Of a stretch of DNA of 64,000 nt, positions 34,901-48,000 are shown piece by piece; positions within the stretch are counted from its first letter, which is position 1, and every line of letters starts with the position of its first letter. Position numbers and translations under genes: made by a program. The DNA lies in the NCBI GenBank assembly GCA_026929865.2, contig CM049404.1, positions 9,683,501 through 9,747,500 on the forward strand, read 5' to 3'. The notes beneath the pieces are model-generated. The model saw only the letters and a program-made list of their open reading frames with translations, did no database searches and had not been told where the DNA came from. The stretch is from Hyperoplus lanceolatus. Lineage: Eukaryota; Chordata; Actinopteri; Uranoscopiformes; Ammodytidae.

Positions 34901-36055
34901 ATTCCGCCTGCTGCTGCTTGCCGCCGACCCACAATGCCACTGTTATCCTGCCCGCCTTCCAGCTCATTCTCCAGGCACAACAGCACCTTGTCCAAGAGGT
35001 AAGGGAAGAATGCATGGCAGAGGACCAGGAAGCCCCGTCTGGCCCGAGAGGGGATCCTACGTTTAGTCGGATCCACCTGGATGACGTTGACATACTCCTC
35101 GCCCAGGGTTTGGTAACCTGGGGCGGGGAATGATACAAAATGTAAATATTTAATCATGAGACAAACAGTACAAACCTACATGTAGTGAGGTTGGAGTTGA
35201 TGCTGGTTTGGTAAGTAACTACCTGAGAAGGTGGTTAGACAATAGTATGCAAGGTCCGACAGCAGCTCTATCTCTCTCCTCCAGTCCAGCCATCTTTTTG
35301 ATCCTGTAGAAAGTAAAAAAAACAGAACATTTAAATTGAGAGCAAATATTAAATATCCTACAGTGGGCACAGCTAATGTATCTTTTAACAAAATGCTGCT
35401 TTAATCACTTTGACATGTACAACATTAGTTTAATGAAACCCAATGTAGTGCTTTAATACTAACAGCACCAACTTTTTTAAATTGTTCTGTCTACATAACA
35501 AAAACAACAAACATTAATTTAAAACTGAGCAAAGGAACAGTCTGAGTTCTGGGTCTCACAAACATCCACACCAACACAGAAGTTTAAATGAACACAACAT
35601 ATCAGTTTCATTTTACATTTTAAAGTAATATAATATATCTGATTTTTTCCACGTTGAAATCATCCAATAGACACAGCAGCATTTATGTCAACAGAACAGC
35701 AGGCTATACCGTTTTCAAATACATTTTGAGCCATAACTTTCACTTTCATTCCCAAACAAAACCATTTCATGTGAAACTAGTGACTTGGCGAATTGACTGA
35801 TGAATGGACAATCATGTTAATTAGTGACTGCAGAGTTTTGCAACCCTCGAGACAAAAAAAAACCGAGACTGCCAAAGTGTAATACGCTTGAAGAAGAGCA
35901 ATGGTTAATCCCTCACCAGTGTGTTACATTTAAACAAACTCACCAGCGACTGTTTGGAAAGCCTCGTTGGCGTTGTTCCTCAGGAAACTTTGATAGTATT
36001 CGTCCTTTTGACTGGAGCGGATCAGCTGGGACTGATTAGCAGGCGCGAGGGGCAT
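31966..36055 (-). CDS. pex10: Peroxisome biogenesis factor 10 (RING E3 ligase)
   Basis: PEX10 is a peroxisomal membrane RING ubiquitin ligase that works with PEX2 and PEX12 to ubiquitinate and recycle PEX5 during matrix protein import. Coding exons are 35944-36055, 35223-35303, 34702-35117, 33474-33640, 32923-33058 and 31966-32034, with GT-AG introns. They sum to 981 nt, 326 aa plus stop, the same length as the common human isoform. The N-terminal membrane-associated region includes [25 protein letters not shown] and [21 protein letters not shown] later hydrophobic segment is [18 protein letters not shown]. The C-terminal C3HC4 RING reads [13 protein letters not shown] and CPLC, and is followed by [16 protein letters not shown]. 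The start is the first in-frame ATG of exon 1. A tRNA-derived SINE sits in the intron between 33640 and 34702. In human, PEX10 lies divergently beside PLCH2, which may match the candidate exon at 56655. Confidence 0.97.
33835..34105 (+). mobile_element. tRNA-derived SINE in a PEX10 intron
   Basis: The head has an A-box-like CAGTTGGTAGAGCGGG and a B box GGTTCGATCCC spaced as in tRNA genes. A non-tRNA body with GGGCAAGACACTTCACCCACC follows, and an A-rich tail (AATAAAGGTTAAGAAAGAAG) ends it. It is antisense to PEX10. The tRNA part does not fold as an intact tRNA, so it is a SINE and not a tRNA gene. Confidence 0.85.
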
Positions 36056-39000
36056 CGTGAGCTAACATGAGAGCTAATTCTGCATGCTAACGCGACCAGT
36101 TCACGGCGAGATATGCGTGTCCAGTTTATTCAGACAGAGGACCCTCCGAGTACACCTGTACACCCATACAGAGGTATGTGCATAGATATATGGGTATGTC
36201 ACTCTCCTGTCAAACTACAACCCTGCCACTCAGCCTACACACTGCTCAATGCTAGCAAACATACACAATGACACACGTTAACAAAGAGCTCAGATAACAA
36301 CTTTCTCAGTATCTTTATTCTGCATAGTTGCACTATGCACTAATATATGCCCTTATACTAGTTCTCAAAGTTTCATGTGGCTAAATCATGGACTTGTAAG
36401 GCTAAATCCAGGAAGCACATGGGAAGTTCGATCAATAAAAACAAAGGAATAGACTGAAAGGCAACCTATTGTCTCACAGTGCCACCTACAGAGGGGAGGT
36501 GGTACTATACAATCACTTTGACAGTGAGTGTGGGACACATTTCTTTGTCATTTTGCATTTCCAAAAAGGTTATTTGGAAAAGTAATTAGCCTTTCATGTC
36601 TTTCACTGTCTTGATGTTTTTATGAAAAAATAATCAAATTGTTTTCAGATATTTTAAATGTATTTTATCAATTTTATCTGAGGTCACAAGACAGGCCTTT
36701 TTGTAAATATACTAGTTACAAACGATGTGGTTCGGTCCTGATTTGCAGTAGCATACAAGATCATACATTTAAACATTTTGAGTCAACAAACACTCATTTA
36801 ACTTGTTTTGTTGTGGATTGTATACTCGGCACAAATTGATAACACACATCATTTCCCCAAAGCTACAGCAATAAATAATTCTATTTATATCTGTCAGCAT
36901 AAAAGAATAGATTGACATTTTCAGAAATTAATAAATGGGGCCTACAGTATATAATGTAAATAATAAAACAACAAAATCCCTGACTCAGGGACATAGTGGG
37001 TTATGGTCACCCCTAAACTCATAAGCCCTGACTGACCTTCATTTTAAAGATATATTTGCCTTTATTGGTGAGTTGTAAAGCTAAAGATGTGGAGGTCTGC
37101 AGCTGGAATAGAACCAGTGACATGCACATTAACTATACTCGGCTACCAAGATGCACCAGACTGACGCTTACAAAAACAAACCCTTTAGGGGTGAACATCC
37201 TAAATTTAGATCTTTAGATCATAAATAATTGTGACCAATAAGATATGCATTGAGGGAGGACCTTGCATACATATTTCTGTACTAACATTGTGTGTGTCTT
37301 GGCTGGCATAAATGCTTATAGTAACACATCTGTGATACACTTATTTTGGCTTAAGAAAATGTATCAGCTGGGTGCTCTAATCAAATGTATTTAATGTCTC
37401 ACATTTAATGGATTATTAATGTGGAGGTAATACAACAATGCAAACTGAAAATATCCCAACAATTTAACATTTAAATTTAAGTTATAAACATGTAACCTAC
37501 ACCTTACCTTTTGTGAGCACACCGTTTTAACCATTGGAAGTAGGTTTTAACACAGCAGTTACAATGTGAGCTGCTGTACAAGTTGCTACAAGACAGGTAC
37601 TTGACCTGTCTGAGTAGATAAAGCACATTCACTCATCAAATCATTCAAAAGCCAGGGCAGCTCGGCTGTGATCTGCCTTCCATAGTTGCAGAACCAGTTT
37701 CTTTGTCTCCCCATGCGGTGCGGTTCCCTGAGCCAGATAGGTGTACTATAACTGCTAACAGAGAACATCCCATTATAAACCCTGCTCCTATTATTATTAT
37801 TTTTTTTTTTTACAGCAACTTTTCTCAGCGTTCGTATCAACTATTGGACAGCCTGGCCCACCATCCTGCACACCAGGAAGTTGAACTTTGCTCCCAGTAG
37901 TGAGGGGAGGAGCTGGGATTTTCCTTATTCTTTCCCTCTTCCTTTTAACTTGGGAGCTACTCAGAAACTTGTTGGAGATGGAAGGTGGATAATCACAGGA
38001 AGCACTCTGCTGCTGCTTGGACCAAAACGCTAACAAAGCACATGGGGGGAGAGTCTGAGATTTTTGGCAGGTAAGACATAAACTTGACTGGCTGGCATGC
38101 ACCTTTTGTTGGTCTACCTGCAGGTTTACATTAAACTATAGTATTAGTTGGCTAAGCTGGTTTCAAAGCATCAGCTCAGAAAAGATTAGGAAGGCTGATG
38201 AGGCACACTATGGTGACCACAGCTATACTGCACTTGGCGATTAACATGTTCAAGTTCAAGTTGGATTGTTTATTGTCCTGAAGTTGCATGGCGTTAGTTA
38301 ATGGTAAAGGTAAAATCTCTTCCCTCACTCTCAGGTCAGCCCAGGTGAATTTCTGTTGCACTGTTGTATTAATGACTTACACATCAAATAAATCAGGTGT
38401 ATTATAACCACATATATGTTAAGAGGCCATCAGATGTAACAATGATAACTGACAACATCACCATGCGGGAGAGCACAGTTATGGCAACTGTTGTGGTGCT
38501 GTATAATGTCAGCCTTTAATTACTCTCATGGATGTAACGTATATAGTACATTTATTTTTTTACTTTAAAAGGGACTTTTTTTTTGGAATTAACTTCCACC
38601 AAGATTTATATTTTTTTCAAATTGTGAAACAAATATTTTACCAGAAGTTAAAATATTCCACTGATAACATAATTATAGTGAACATGTTGTATTCTTGTGT
38701 TGAATTACAGTCAATTCAGAAATGAAAGCCAACATGTCAGCATACAGTATGTGTGAAATGCTGTTTCACGTATGATGTGGTAACACACATGAATGTGTAA
38801 AGCTGAATATAACATGTGGTATTATATGACAACTATCTGAAAATCCCACGTGCCTCATACAGTATAATCTGAATTGATCGCAACATAAATGTCAAATGTA
38901 ACCTATAAAATGTGTTGTATGGCATTTTATGTGACATTTCTAAAATCACAAGTAGCCTACCTACATCTTTTTAATTTATCCAATGCGAAAATGGTGTTTC

Positions 39001-39268
39001 ACATGTGACATAATATGTGGAGTCAGCTGTGAAACAATAGCACGCACGTCTTTATAATTTAAATTCACAACAATGAACTGTGATATGAATCATTTCAAAT
39101 GTGAATATCTAATGTGTATGTATCTAATATAATATTTGAATACAGCTTATTTTATGGTAATCAGGAATGAGCCTGTGTTAATGAAGCTTACCTGAGTAAA
39201 CAAGTGCAAAATAACAATATAGTGTGTGGGTGGCAGCTTGTTTGCAAAGGGATATCCTTAATTCTCCC

Positions 39269-39385
<117 letters not shown>

Positions 39386-39477
39386 CACACACTCAAAGTT
39401 GGAAGGAAGCAGAGGAACTAAGGCAACACCTGCTAAGGAGAGACAGAGCAAGTTATAATACACTCAGACAACATCTG

Positions 39478-39481
<4 letters not shown>

Positions 39482-39558
<77 letters not shown>
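39482..39558. repeat. (CA)n microsatellite
   Basis: About 38 CA units, 104 bp from the previous CA tract and in the same orientation. Confidence 0.95.
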
Positions 39559-39560
<2 letters not shown>

Positions 39561-41477
39561 GTTCGCAACGTCATCTGACAGAGGGCTGTGTTGACAAATT
39601 CACTACATGCAAGCTCACACTCCTGGTGGTTCACTTTGAACATCTAAGTTGTGGCTGACTGAACAACATTTCACTGCTGTTTATCTCGCACCCGTCAGAA
39701 CTGAAGATAAAATAGTAACAACCCTGCTAACTTTCCAGAAATGGATTCCGGTCTCTCTTATTATTAAATGGTGCTTTCTTTTGGTGTCTGGGAAGCCTTC
39801 AAAATCAATTGTCTGACTTGAACTGGACTTCCTGGCCCAAGTGTATACCCCACCTAAACAATCTCACCTTCACCAATGCAGCCTCTTGCATCGTTTTAAC
39901 ACAGGGCTCATTTCAGTCTTAATCTACTCAAACCTTAACCACAGAGATGGCACGTCGGAAAGCACTTGTTTGAAATTTTGTGTAAATTGTGCTGCCTTCT
40001 GCTAGGGGCGACAGATCACAATTGATTTTATGAGTCGTTGTGGACTTTAAAGAAAGACTTTCTGGAAATGTTCCTTGCTCTTCCCCTTTTATGATTCATC
40101 CTCCACCCCTCCCCTCTTTATGATGGCAGTTTTGTGTTGCTCCACCTCGAGGTGTAGCCATTTGAAAGACATACAAAACCTTTCACATTCACTTGTGGTT
40201 GGACAAAACTAATTTGAAGCACACCAATGCCTTAACTGTTCCTGCTACGTGTGGTAGAGTGCAAATGCAGACACATGATGTGAATTATGCTCTGTTCCGA
40301 AAGCTGTTTTACCACTTGACTTATTCATGTTCCTTGTACTGTAGACTACTGGTTTCCTCGCCTGCAGTACCTGCTGGGGAGCAGACAGTCATAAATCACA
40401 CTGGATAGGCAGCACATGTATTGATAGTAACTCTTATTTAGCCTCTAGCACATTGGTAAGAAGTCTGTCTGAGAGGCCTGCAGGCCGCCACGTTCTCCAC
40501 ACAGCCGGTTTGAATACACAGAATAGCTATTGTACCATATGACTTTTTATGAGGCCATAAGGTACAAACAAACAGGGTTTGTTTGGTGCTGATAGGACTG
40601 TGCACACTCAAAGTCACTGCATGAACTGTAAAAAACTAGCCTATACCCACTTATGCAATATACAGTAAATCCAACGTATTCTGTTATAAAATCAGCATTT
40701 TGCAGATTTGGCATGTCAAAGTCAGGTTTTACTCATCACGAGGAGTACTGCATTGATAGGTCTAGTAAAATATCTTGTTAAGTTTCAATGTAACACTGTC
40801 ACTTGTATTAACATATGAGAGGTCTAAAGACCGGTTTGGTGCTTTGTTATTGTAGAAAAATCCCCATGTGCAGTCTCAAAAAACATGTGTGTGTGAGTTT
40901 TCCCTTCAGTAGTGCATTCTCTGGCTGTGTGTGAGACCTTTAGCCTTTCAGTTATTAACTTATTCAAAGTGTGAATTTAATCAAATATTTCATTTGCATC
41001 TTTCTCAGTGTATCAAATCACAGCCCATTGCCCTGTGTCATCTCAGTGAATTTCATTTGAATAGGAGTGGCATAAATCTCCCATTCACATTTTTTTTGAA
41101 TGGGAAATGCAGCATCAGGTACAAATGGTGAAATACATCCCAAAGCCTTGCTAAATGAACACCTTCTTGTTTTAACATGTAATAGGTAATAGGTGTTTAC
41201 GACCCTGCACAGCCCTTCAGGGTTTAGTCTGGTTTCTGGGATGTAGGCTACTGACAGGTCACCAGTAAAGATGTAATTGGTCCCAACAAACAACAAGAGA
41301 GGAGAGTGAGATTGGCACACACTTACACAGAAGTCAAATCGTCTGTTAGGGTGAGCTTTTATCCTGATCAGTCATGTTCATGTTTCTCAATTGGCCTTAT
41401 TCACAGCAGACATTTTTGCTCTTCACAGCAGGAAAAGCACAGTAGCAAATTATAACAGAATAATTTACTACTACTGG

Positions 41478-42046
41478 TGTAGCGGAGGAAACTGGTGAAT
41501 GTAGCTTACCGCGCTGATTTGCTTGTATCACTGGTTTCACTTCAGAGGTGTCGGCCAGAACACCACTTATGGCCGAAAGCATCAAATTATAAGCATGAGA
41601 CTAGGAGAGGAGGAGTATAGTTTATCCGCTCTTTATTTCCTTCTTTACAGACACCGCAGCACACAGCTCGCGGGAAAAGAACAAAAGGTTTCGCTCGCGA
41701 CGAGCCGTTACAACAGCTGTTATTGCGACCCTCGTATCGGGCCGTTAAACTTGCCTAAACTATAAATTATAAAAGCGATCGTGACTGCATGTCTTTACTC
41801 ACACACGGGTGATTCCAATAAGTCCAATAGACATGTTAAAACTGTAGAATGATCGCTCACTGCGGCAACATACCCGCTTGGACATCTGACCGGGCGAGAG
41901 GAGAAAAGAAACTTACAATACACACTCTCCCGTCGACTGACGTCACCACCCCAACCGACAGCTACCCACACTAAACAAAACACAACCCAACACACTGCAA
42001 GGAACACCAAACACTGCAAACCTACAACTTTGGGGCCTTTTCTACA
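41478..42046 (-). repeat. BEL 3' LTR
   Basis: 569 bp, nearly identical to 48146-48713. It contains the minus-strand AATAAA-like site TTTATT near 41632 and a region rich in CpG. The polypurine tract (sense TTTGGGGGCGG) lies just upstream at 42048-42058. Confidence 0.95.
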
Positions 42047-42099
42047 GCCGCCCCCAAATGTATGTAGTACATTTGCACATCAATAAAGGCAACAAAGTT

Positions 42100-45000
42100 C
42101 TACTGTTGGGATGCAGCGGTAGGGGTAGTGTCCTCATCTTCACCAGAAGGAAGTGCAGGAAGCACAACCAGCCTGGCAACTGGCCGAGTGTAGACTCTCC
42201 CCTTCACCTTCACGTCAGCAGATCGGATGTGCCCGTCAGGGCTGGGATGTGTCTTGACCACCCTTCCAATAGGCCAGAGGGCTCTGGGGAAATGTGGGTC
42301 CGCGATCATGGCAACACAGTCCTCCACGGTGTCAGCTGGCGAAGACTGCCACTTCTGGCGAGCTTGAAGGCTTGGCACATAAAGCCGAATGAAACGGGCC
42401 CAGAAGTGGTCCGCCAAAACTTGAGTGTGCTTCCAGCGGCGACGACCGATGAGCTCATGCTCGGGGTAGATGACTTGAGGTAGAGAACCATCTGGCCGCC
42501 CCATCAGAAGAACATTAGGGGTCACTGGATCTGGGTCGCTGGCATCGGAGGACACATAACCGAGTGGCTTACTGTTGAGGATCCCTTCCACCTCAATAAG
42601 TACAGTATGAAGCACTTCTTCTGGTACTGGTTGAGCACCCACTGTGGCGTAGAGTGCGGTCTTGACCGAGCGTATCTCCCTCTCCCACACTCCCCCGAAG
42701 TGGGGAGCTGCTGGAGGATTGAAACGAAATGCAATCTTCTGGGGGGCGAGGAGCTGCTGCACCTCGGGAGCCATCTCCATGAAGGCCTCACGGAGTTCTC
42801 TTTCACCTCCCTTGAAATTTGTCCCCTGGTCAGACAACAGCTCTGCAGGTGTTCCTCTACGGGCAACAAACCGGCGTAGGGCCATCAGGAAGGCGTCGGT
42901 ATCGATAGTGGTGAGGAGATCCAAGTGCACCGCCCTGGTTGTGAGGCACTTGAAGATGATCCCCCATCTCTTTTCCCGGCGCCGGCCAACCTTTACCTCG
43001 AAAGGACCGAAGCAGTCCACCCCCGTGGAGTAGAAAGGAGGCTTAAATAGGCGCAGACGGGCTGCTGGTAGGTCTGCCATCTTTGGTACCGCAGGCCTGG
43101 CTCTCCATCGTTGACAGTCAGCACACCCGTGCTGGTAGCGACGAACAGCCTCACGCCCTCGCAGTATCCAGAACGAGCGTCGAAGCTCTGCGAAAACACG
43201 CTCTGGGCCCGGGTGGCGTAGACGGCTGTCAAAGTCTTGAATCAGGAGCTTGGTCACTTGATGACGTGGGTCTAGGATGATCGGATGAAGGGTCGACAGC
43301 TCCAAGTCTTCTGCTCGACGGAGCCGTCCTCCAACCACTATGAGCTCTCCTCTTTCATCCAGCTCCGGAGACAGAGTGAGAAGCCGACTGCTTCGAAGGA
43401 CTGGCTTACTGGCTTTCAGGAGGCTGTACTCCTGCTCGAAACTGTCTAACTGAGCTCTCCGTAGGATCAGCCGCTCAGCCTGACGATAATCCTCTGCTGT
43501 AGGCTGGCCATTGGCACTGGCCGCCCCGTGCAGCTCCTGAACGGTTGCTTCCAGCAGGTCCTTCCAAGAGCTGTACTGGCTCAGGTCTGGTGTAGACTGA
43601 CTCGATGCAACTGTAGTGACTCCACAGAATGTCGCCTTGCGCAGCTCTGACGCATCCTCTGCTTGGTCAGCAACAGGGTCCTTTGGCCATGAGTCTGGGC
43701 TCATCAGGAGAAACGAAGGTCCCTGGCTCCATCTGTTTGGCTCCGCCAGCTCTCTGAGCTTCTTCCCACGTGTCACGTCGTCAGCAGGGTTCCTCGCTGT
43801 ATCAACATACCTCCAGGTATGGCCATCAGTCAGTTCCTGTATTTCGGCCACTCTGGTACCGACGAAGACCTTGAATCGGCATGATTCAGACTTCAACCAT
43901 GTCAGTACCGTTGTTGAGTCAGACCAGAGGAAAACTTGATCAATGGTGATGGTAAGTTCTTTCTTCAGGACCTGTGAGAGCTGTGCACCAGTAAGTGCAG
44001 CACAGAGCTCTAATCGTGGCATGGAATGGAATCGTTTGGGAGCGACTCTGGAGCGGGCCATGATGAATGCCAGATATACACCACCATATCTGTCCATGGT
44101 CCTGAGGTACGCCACTGAGCCGTAAGCTTCTTCTGAGGCATCGCAGAATATGTGTACCTCTCTGTGAAGACCGCAGGTGTCAACATCACTTGGCAGATAT
44201 GCCCTTGGCAGAGTGACCTGAGGCAGGAGTTCTAGTTCTTCCTCCCAGGCGTTCCACTGCTGCAGGAGCTCCTGAGGTAGCAGTGGGTCGTCCCACCCTC
44301 TGTGTTTGTCCCAAAGGTGCCTCACGATTATCTTGGCCCTGGTGGTGTAAGGTAGGATCAGACCTAAGGGGTCGTACTGGCTTGCCAGTACCTTGTAGAT
44401 ATTGCGCATCGTGGGGACACCATAATCCAGATGACGATGCTTGTAGCCCAGGACATCGGTGTGGAAAAGCCAACTTAGCCCCAGAGTGGATTCCGGGGTG
44501 TCTGTATTGTTCTGGGCCAGCCATAGCTCAACATTAGCGGAGCGGCTTTCTTCTGGTAGGTGACTGATTACGTCCTGTTCGTTGCTGGCCCACTGTCGCA
44601 GATCAAAGCCTGCCCCAGCAAGGAGGGCACGTAGCTTGTCGACAAGGTGCCTGGCTTCAGCGATGGTGGGGACACTCTGGAGGCAGTTGTCCACGTAAAA
44701 ACATCTCTCGACCGAGCTCCTCACATCTTCATTTGGTTGGCTGTTGTCGATGACATGGCGCTGCAAGGCGAACGTGACACAGCATGGGCTGCATGTCGTG
44801 CCAAAGGGTAACACCTGCCACTCATAAACCTCCGGAGGCCCTTCTTGATTGACATCCCGCCAGATGAACCTGAGCAGGGCACGGTCTTCCGGTAAGAGGC
44901 GAACCTGGTGGAACATGCCTTTGATGTCTCCACTGACGGCCACCGCATGCTCTCTGAAGCGCAACAACACTCCCAGTAATGATGCTCCCAAAGTAGGCCC

Positions 45001-48000
45001 AGGCAGCAGGTAGTCATTGAGGTTGTGTCCCCGATGTTGATAGGAGCAGTTGAATACCAGCCTATTCTTGCCGTTATGGCTCACCATATGGTGAGGAATA
45101 TACCACGATTCATGGCCCTCTTCAACTGGGACATCAGATCCACGCTTGATGACAGAGCCTGCCTTGATCAGTTTCTCCATCTCCACCCTGTAGGCTTCAG
45201 CCTTTGACGGTTCTCGCACCAGTCGCCTTTCCACGCTGCGTAGACAGGGCATGACTGCTTCTTTGGAAGCCTGAAGTAGTGGCATGTCCTTCCGGCGGAG
45301 CAGCGGGGTTGCGTAGCGTAGTATGCGTTCTACTTCTACTCTGGTGGTTTTGGCCTCGAGGATGTTGATGGCCTCCCGGTCCTGCTTTGAACGAGTAACT
45401 AGTTTCTCACTCCTGAATGGCAACGTATCGACTTGCCACAGCTTCTCCACATGTCTCATCAGTTCGCTCCCGTGGGGTGCTACTGCTGTGAATAGGCACA
45501 GCTGTGGTCGGGCGAGGTGACAGACCACACTGGCTGGGCCCTGAAGCGTCCAGCCAAGCCTTGTGCGGATGGCCGCTGGTCCTCCCGGTGGTCCCATCCT
45601 GACCGGTTCAATGGGGGTGATGAGATGGGGGTAATCACTCCCAATGAGAAGCAAGGGTTTGACATTCGTCAGGGTCCGTATGGGCAGGCCAGAAAGGTGC
45701 TTGTACTTCTGGCGAAGTTGCTCCATGGGGTAGGTGTGACTCGCTAGCCCGATGTGAGCAGTAGTAAACGCGCCTCTGATCTTGAACTTGGTCTTTGGCT
45801 TTCCAGGGCAAGATATGGAGAATGACACTGATGCGCCACTCAGGCTCTGCACGTCCTGCCAAATAGTGCGAAGTAGTAGGTCCTCTGGGGTCCCTCTCAT
45901 CCCTAGCTTCTCTGCCGCATCTGGCAACAACATGGTTCTCTCAGCACCGTCGTCGAGTATAGCGTAGGTGTTGAGTGCTTGGTCGCCGTGGTGAATGCGG
46001 ATCTTGATCACTTTGAGTAGGACCCTACTACCTTCACTTGGCCTGTCGAGGTACAGGATCTCCGTCGCGGCCCTCGTGCCTTGGCTCACAGCTGCAGGGG
46101 TTTCCACGGACCTTCTAGGTGGCCTGACATTGACCTCATGAAGCACCAGCAGGTGCTTCCCTTGGCAGAGGTTACATGTCTTCTTTAGGTTGCACTGGGC
46201 TGCCTGGTGCGGCCGTGCACACCGCCAACACCTTCTGTTAGCCTTAATCCATTCTGTCAACTGATCCTTGGTAAGCTTGGACACTGCAGTACACTGACTG
46301 AGGTAGTGATCTTCATTGTTGCAGAATGGACAGTATGGTTTGCTCTTGGTCCCCTTTGTGAAGCCACCAGACACGGGCACATCTGGTTCCTCGGCTTCCT
46401 CAGTACCACTGTGGAGAACAGTGAGGTGGTGCTTAGCCTGCCGTCCGTCCGGTCTGGAAGCTGGCTTCTCCTTAGCCCCTCTGGCTGCCAAATGTCCTTC
46501 TGCGTCCTGGCACCATGACTCGTACTTCAGCCACTCGCAGAGATCGGTTAATGTGTGGGTTCTAGTGCCCTGATGGAACATGCAGCGGCGAAACTCGGCT
46601 CTCTGCTCTGGTGGCAGCTTACTTAGCAGACGAGCAACATGCGAGCCACACTGTAGTTCCACTTCTCCCTCTGGGCCCAATGTTCTCAGCATACCAACCA
46701 GCGACTGTATGTGGAGGGCAAACTTCTCGAAGGCGACGACGTCTCCTCGGTGAACGTCTGCAGCGTCCATCACAGCAGCGATACGCCTCAGCGCTATCTG
46801 ATGTGGTTGGCCAAACTTGTCTTTGAGAGCAGCCATCGTATCTGTGAACGGCGTTGGGGAGTTAAGGTAAGCATCTGCGATTAACTTAGCCTCTTCTAGG
46901 TGCAGGTGGTCAACCAAGACTTGGTACTTGAACAGCTCGGTTGCGTTATGTGGCAATAGGTTCTCCAGTGAGATCTTGAGCCGCGCAAACTCACTTGGGT
47001 CCCGGCTCGAGAACTTGCTGATTGTGGGGCGTGGCCCACGGTAAAAAGGCTCTGAGACGATGGGCTTTGGGTCCTGAAGCAATCCAGATGGTGATGGCTG
47101 AGTCCATAACATGCCTGGATGCTGTGGTGGGAAAGCTGAGGTACTGCCGGGTTCACCCCTCATACGAGCGTGGTCTGCAGCATACTTGGTTTCGGCTGGT
47201 GTTAAACCGTGTGTCTGAGGTGGAGGCTGGACAGGCTTGAACTGAGGAGGTGGATAAAGGGCAGTGGTATGCCATGGTCTCATAGCAGTGGGGTGCCCAA
47301 CTGCAGAGGGTAAAACCTGTGACTTATCCATCGACTGCCTAGCAGTTGGTGCTGGCACTATCTCCTCTTTAATGCATGGAGGCTCATCCGTCTTAATGTT
47401 AAGGTTCTGTAGCAGTGGCTGGTCACGAAGCGACAGCACCTCTCCAACCGGCTCTGGCCAAGGTGGTGGTGCTGGCCAATCATCCTCTCCGACGTCCTGT
47501 GGTTCACACTTAACCGGCGGTGGTGGTTGCTTCACCATCGGCTCTGGCTTACTGGTATGAAGAGGAGATGGGCTCTGTAGGTTACGGACAGCGTCCACTA
47601 GCTGTTTCATGTCTGCTCGTAATGCTCTGAGTTCAACCATATCCGATGACATGCGTTGCTGCGCTTGCTGAAGAAGGTGCCTCTCTTGGCGAATATCATC
47701 CATCTCTGCTCTGAGATCCTCACGATGTGGTCTAGGATACATTACTGGAGGAAGAGGAGTAATGCGATCACGTAGCCGCTCCACAGGCTCTCTCTCTGAA
47801 TACAGCAGGGGGGCTAGCTGATTCTCATAGATGCGCTGTTGGCTTTCAGCTCCACAGCCCATATCCATCTCTTGAAGAACAGCATCCCTCAACTGCAGTT
47901 GGCTCAGCTGGGGAGAGTCATAGGTGGAGGTGAGGGGGGTCCTCTTGGCCGTACCCTCCTGGCGAGTAGTCTCCATATCCTCTCTGTATCTCTCACTCAT

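Noticed and set aside
37900..38070. Possible plus-strand untranslated first exon
   Set aside because: Only a donor-like GGCAG/GTAAGA supports it; without transcript data it cannot be separated from chance.
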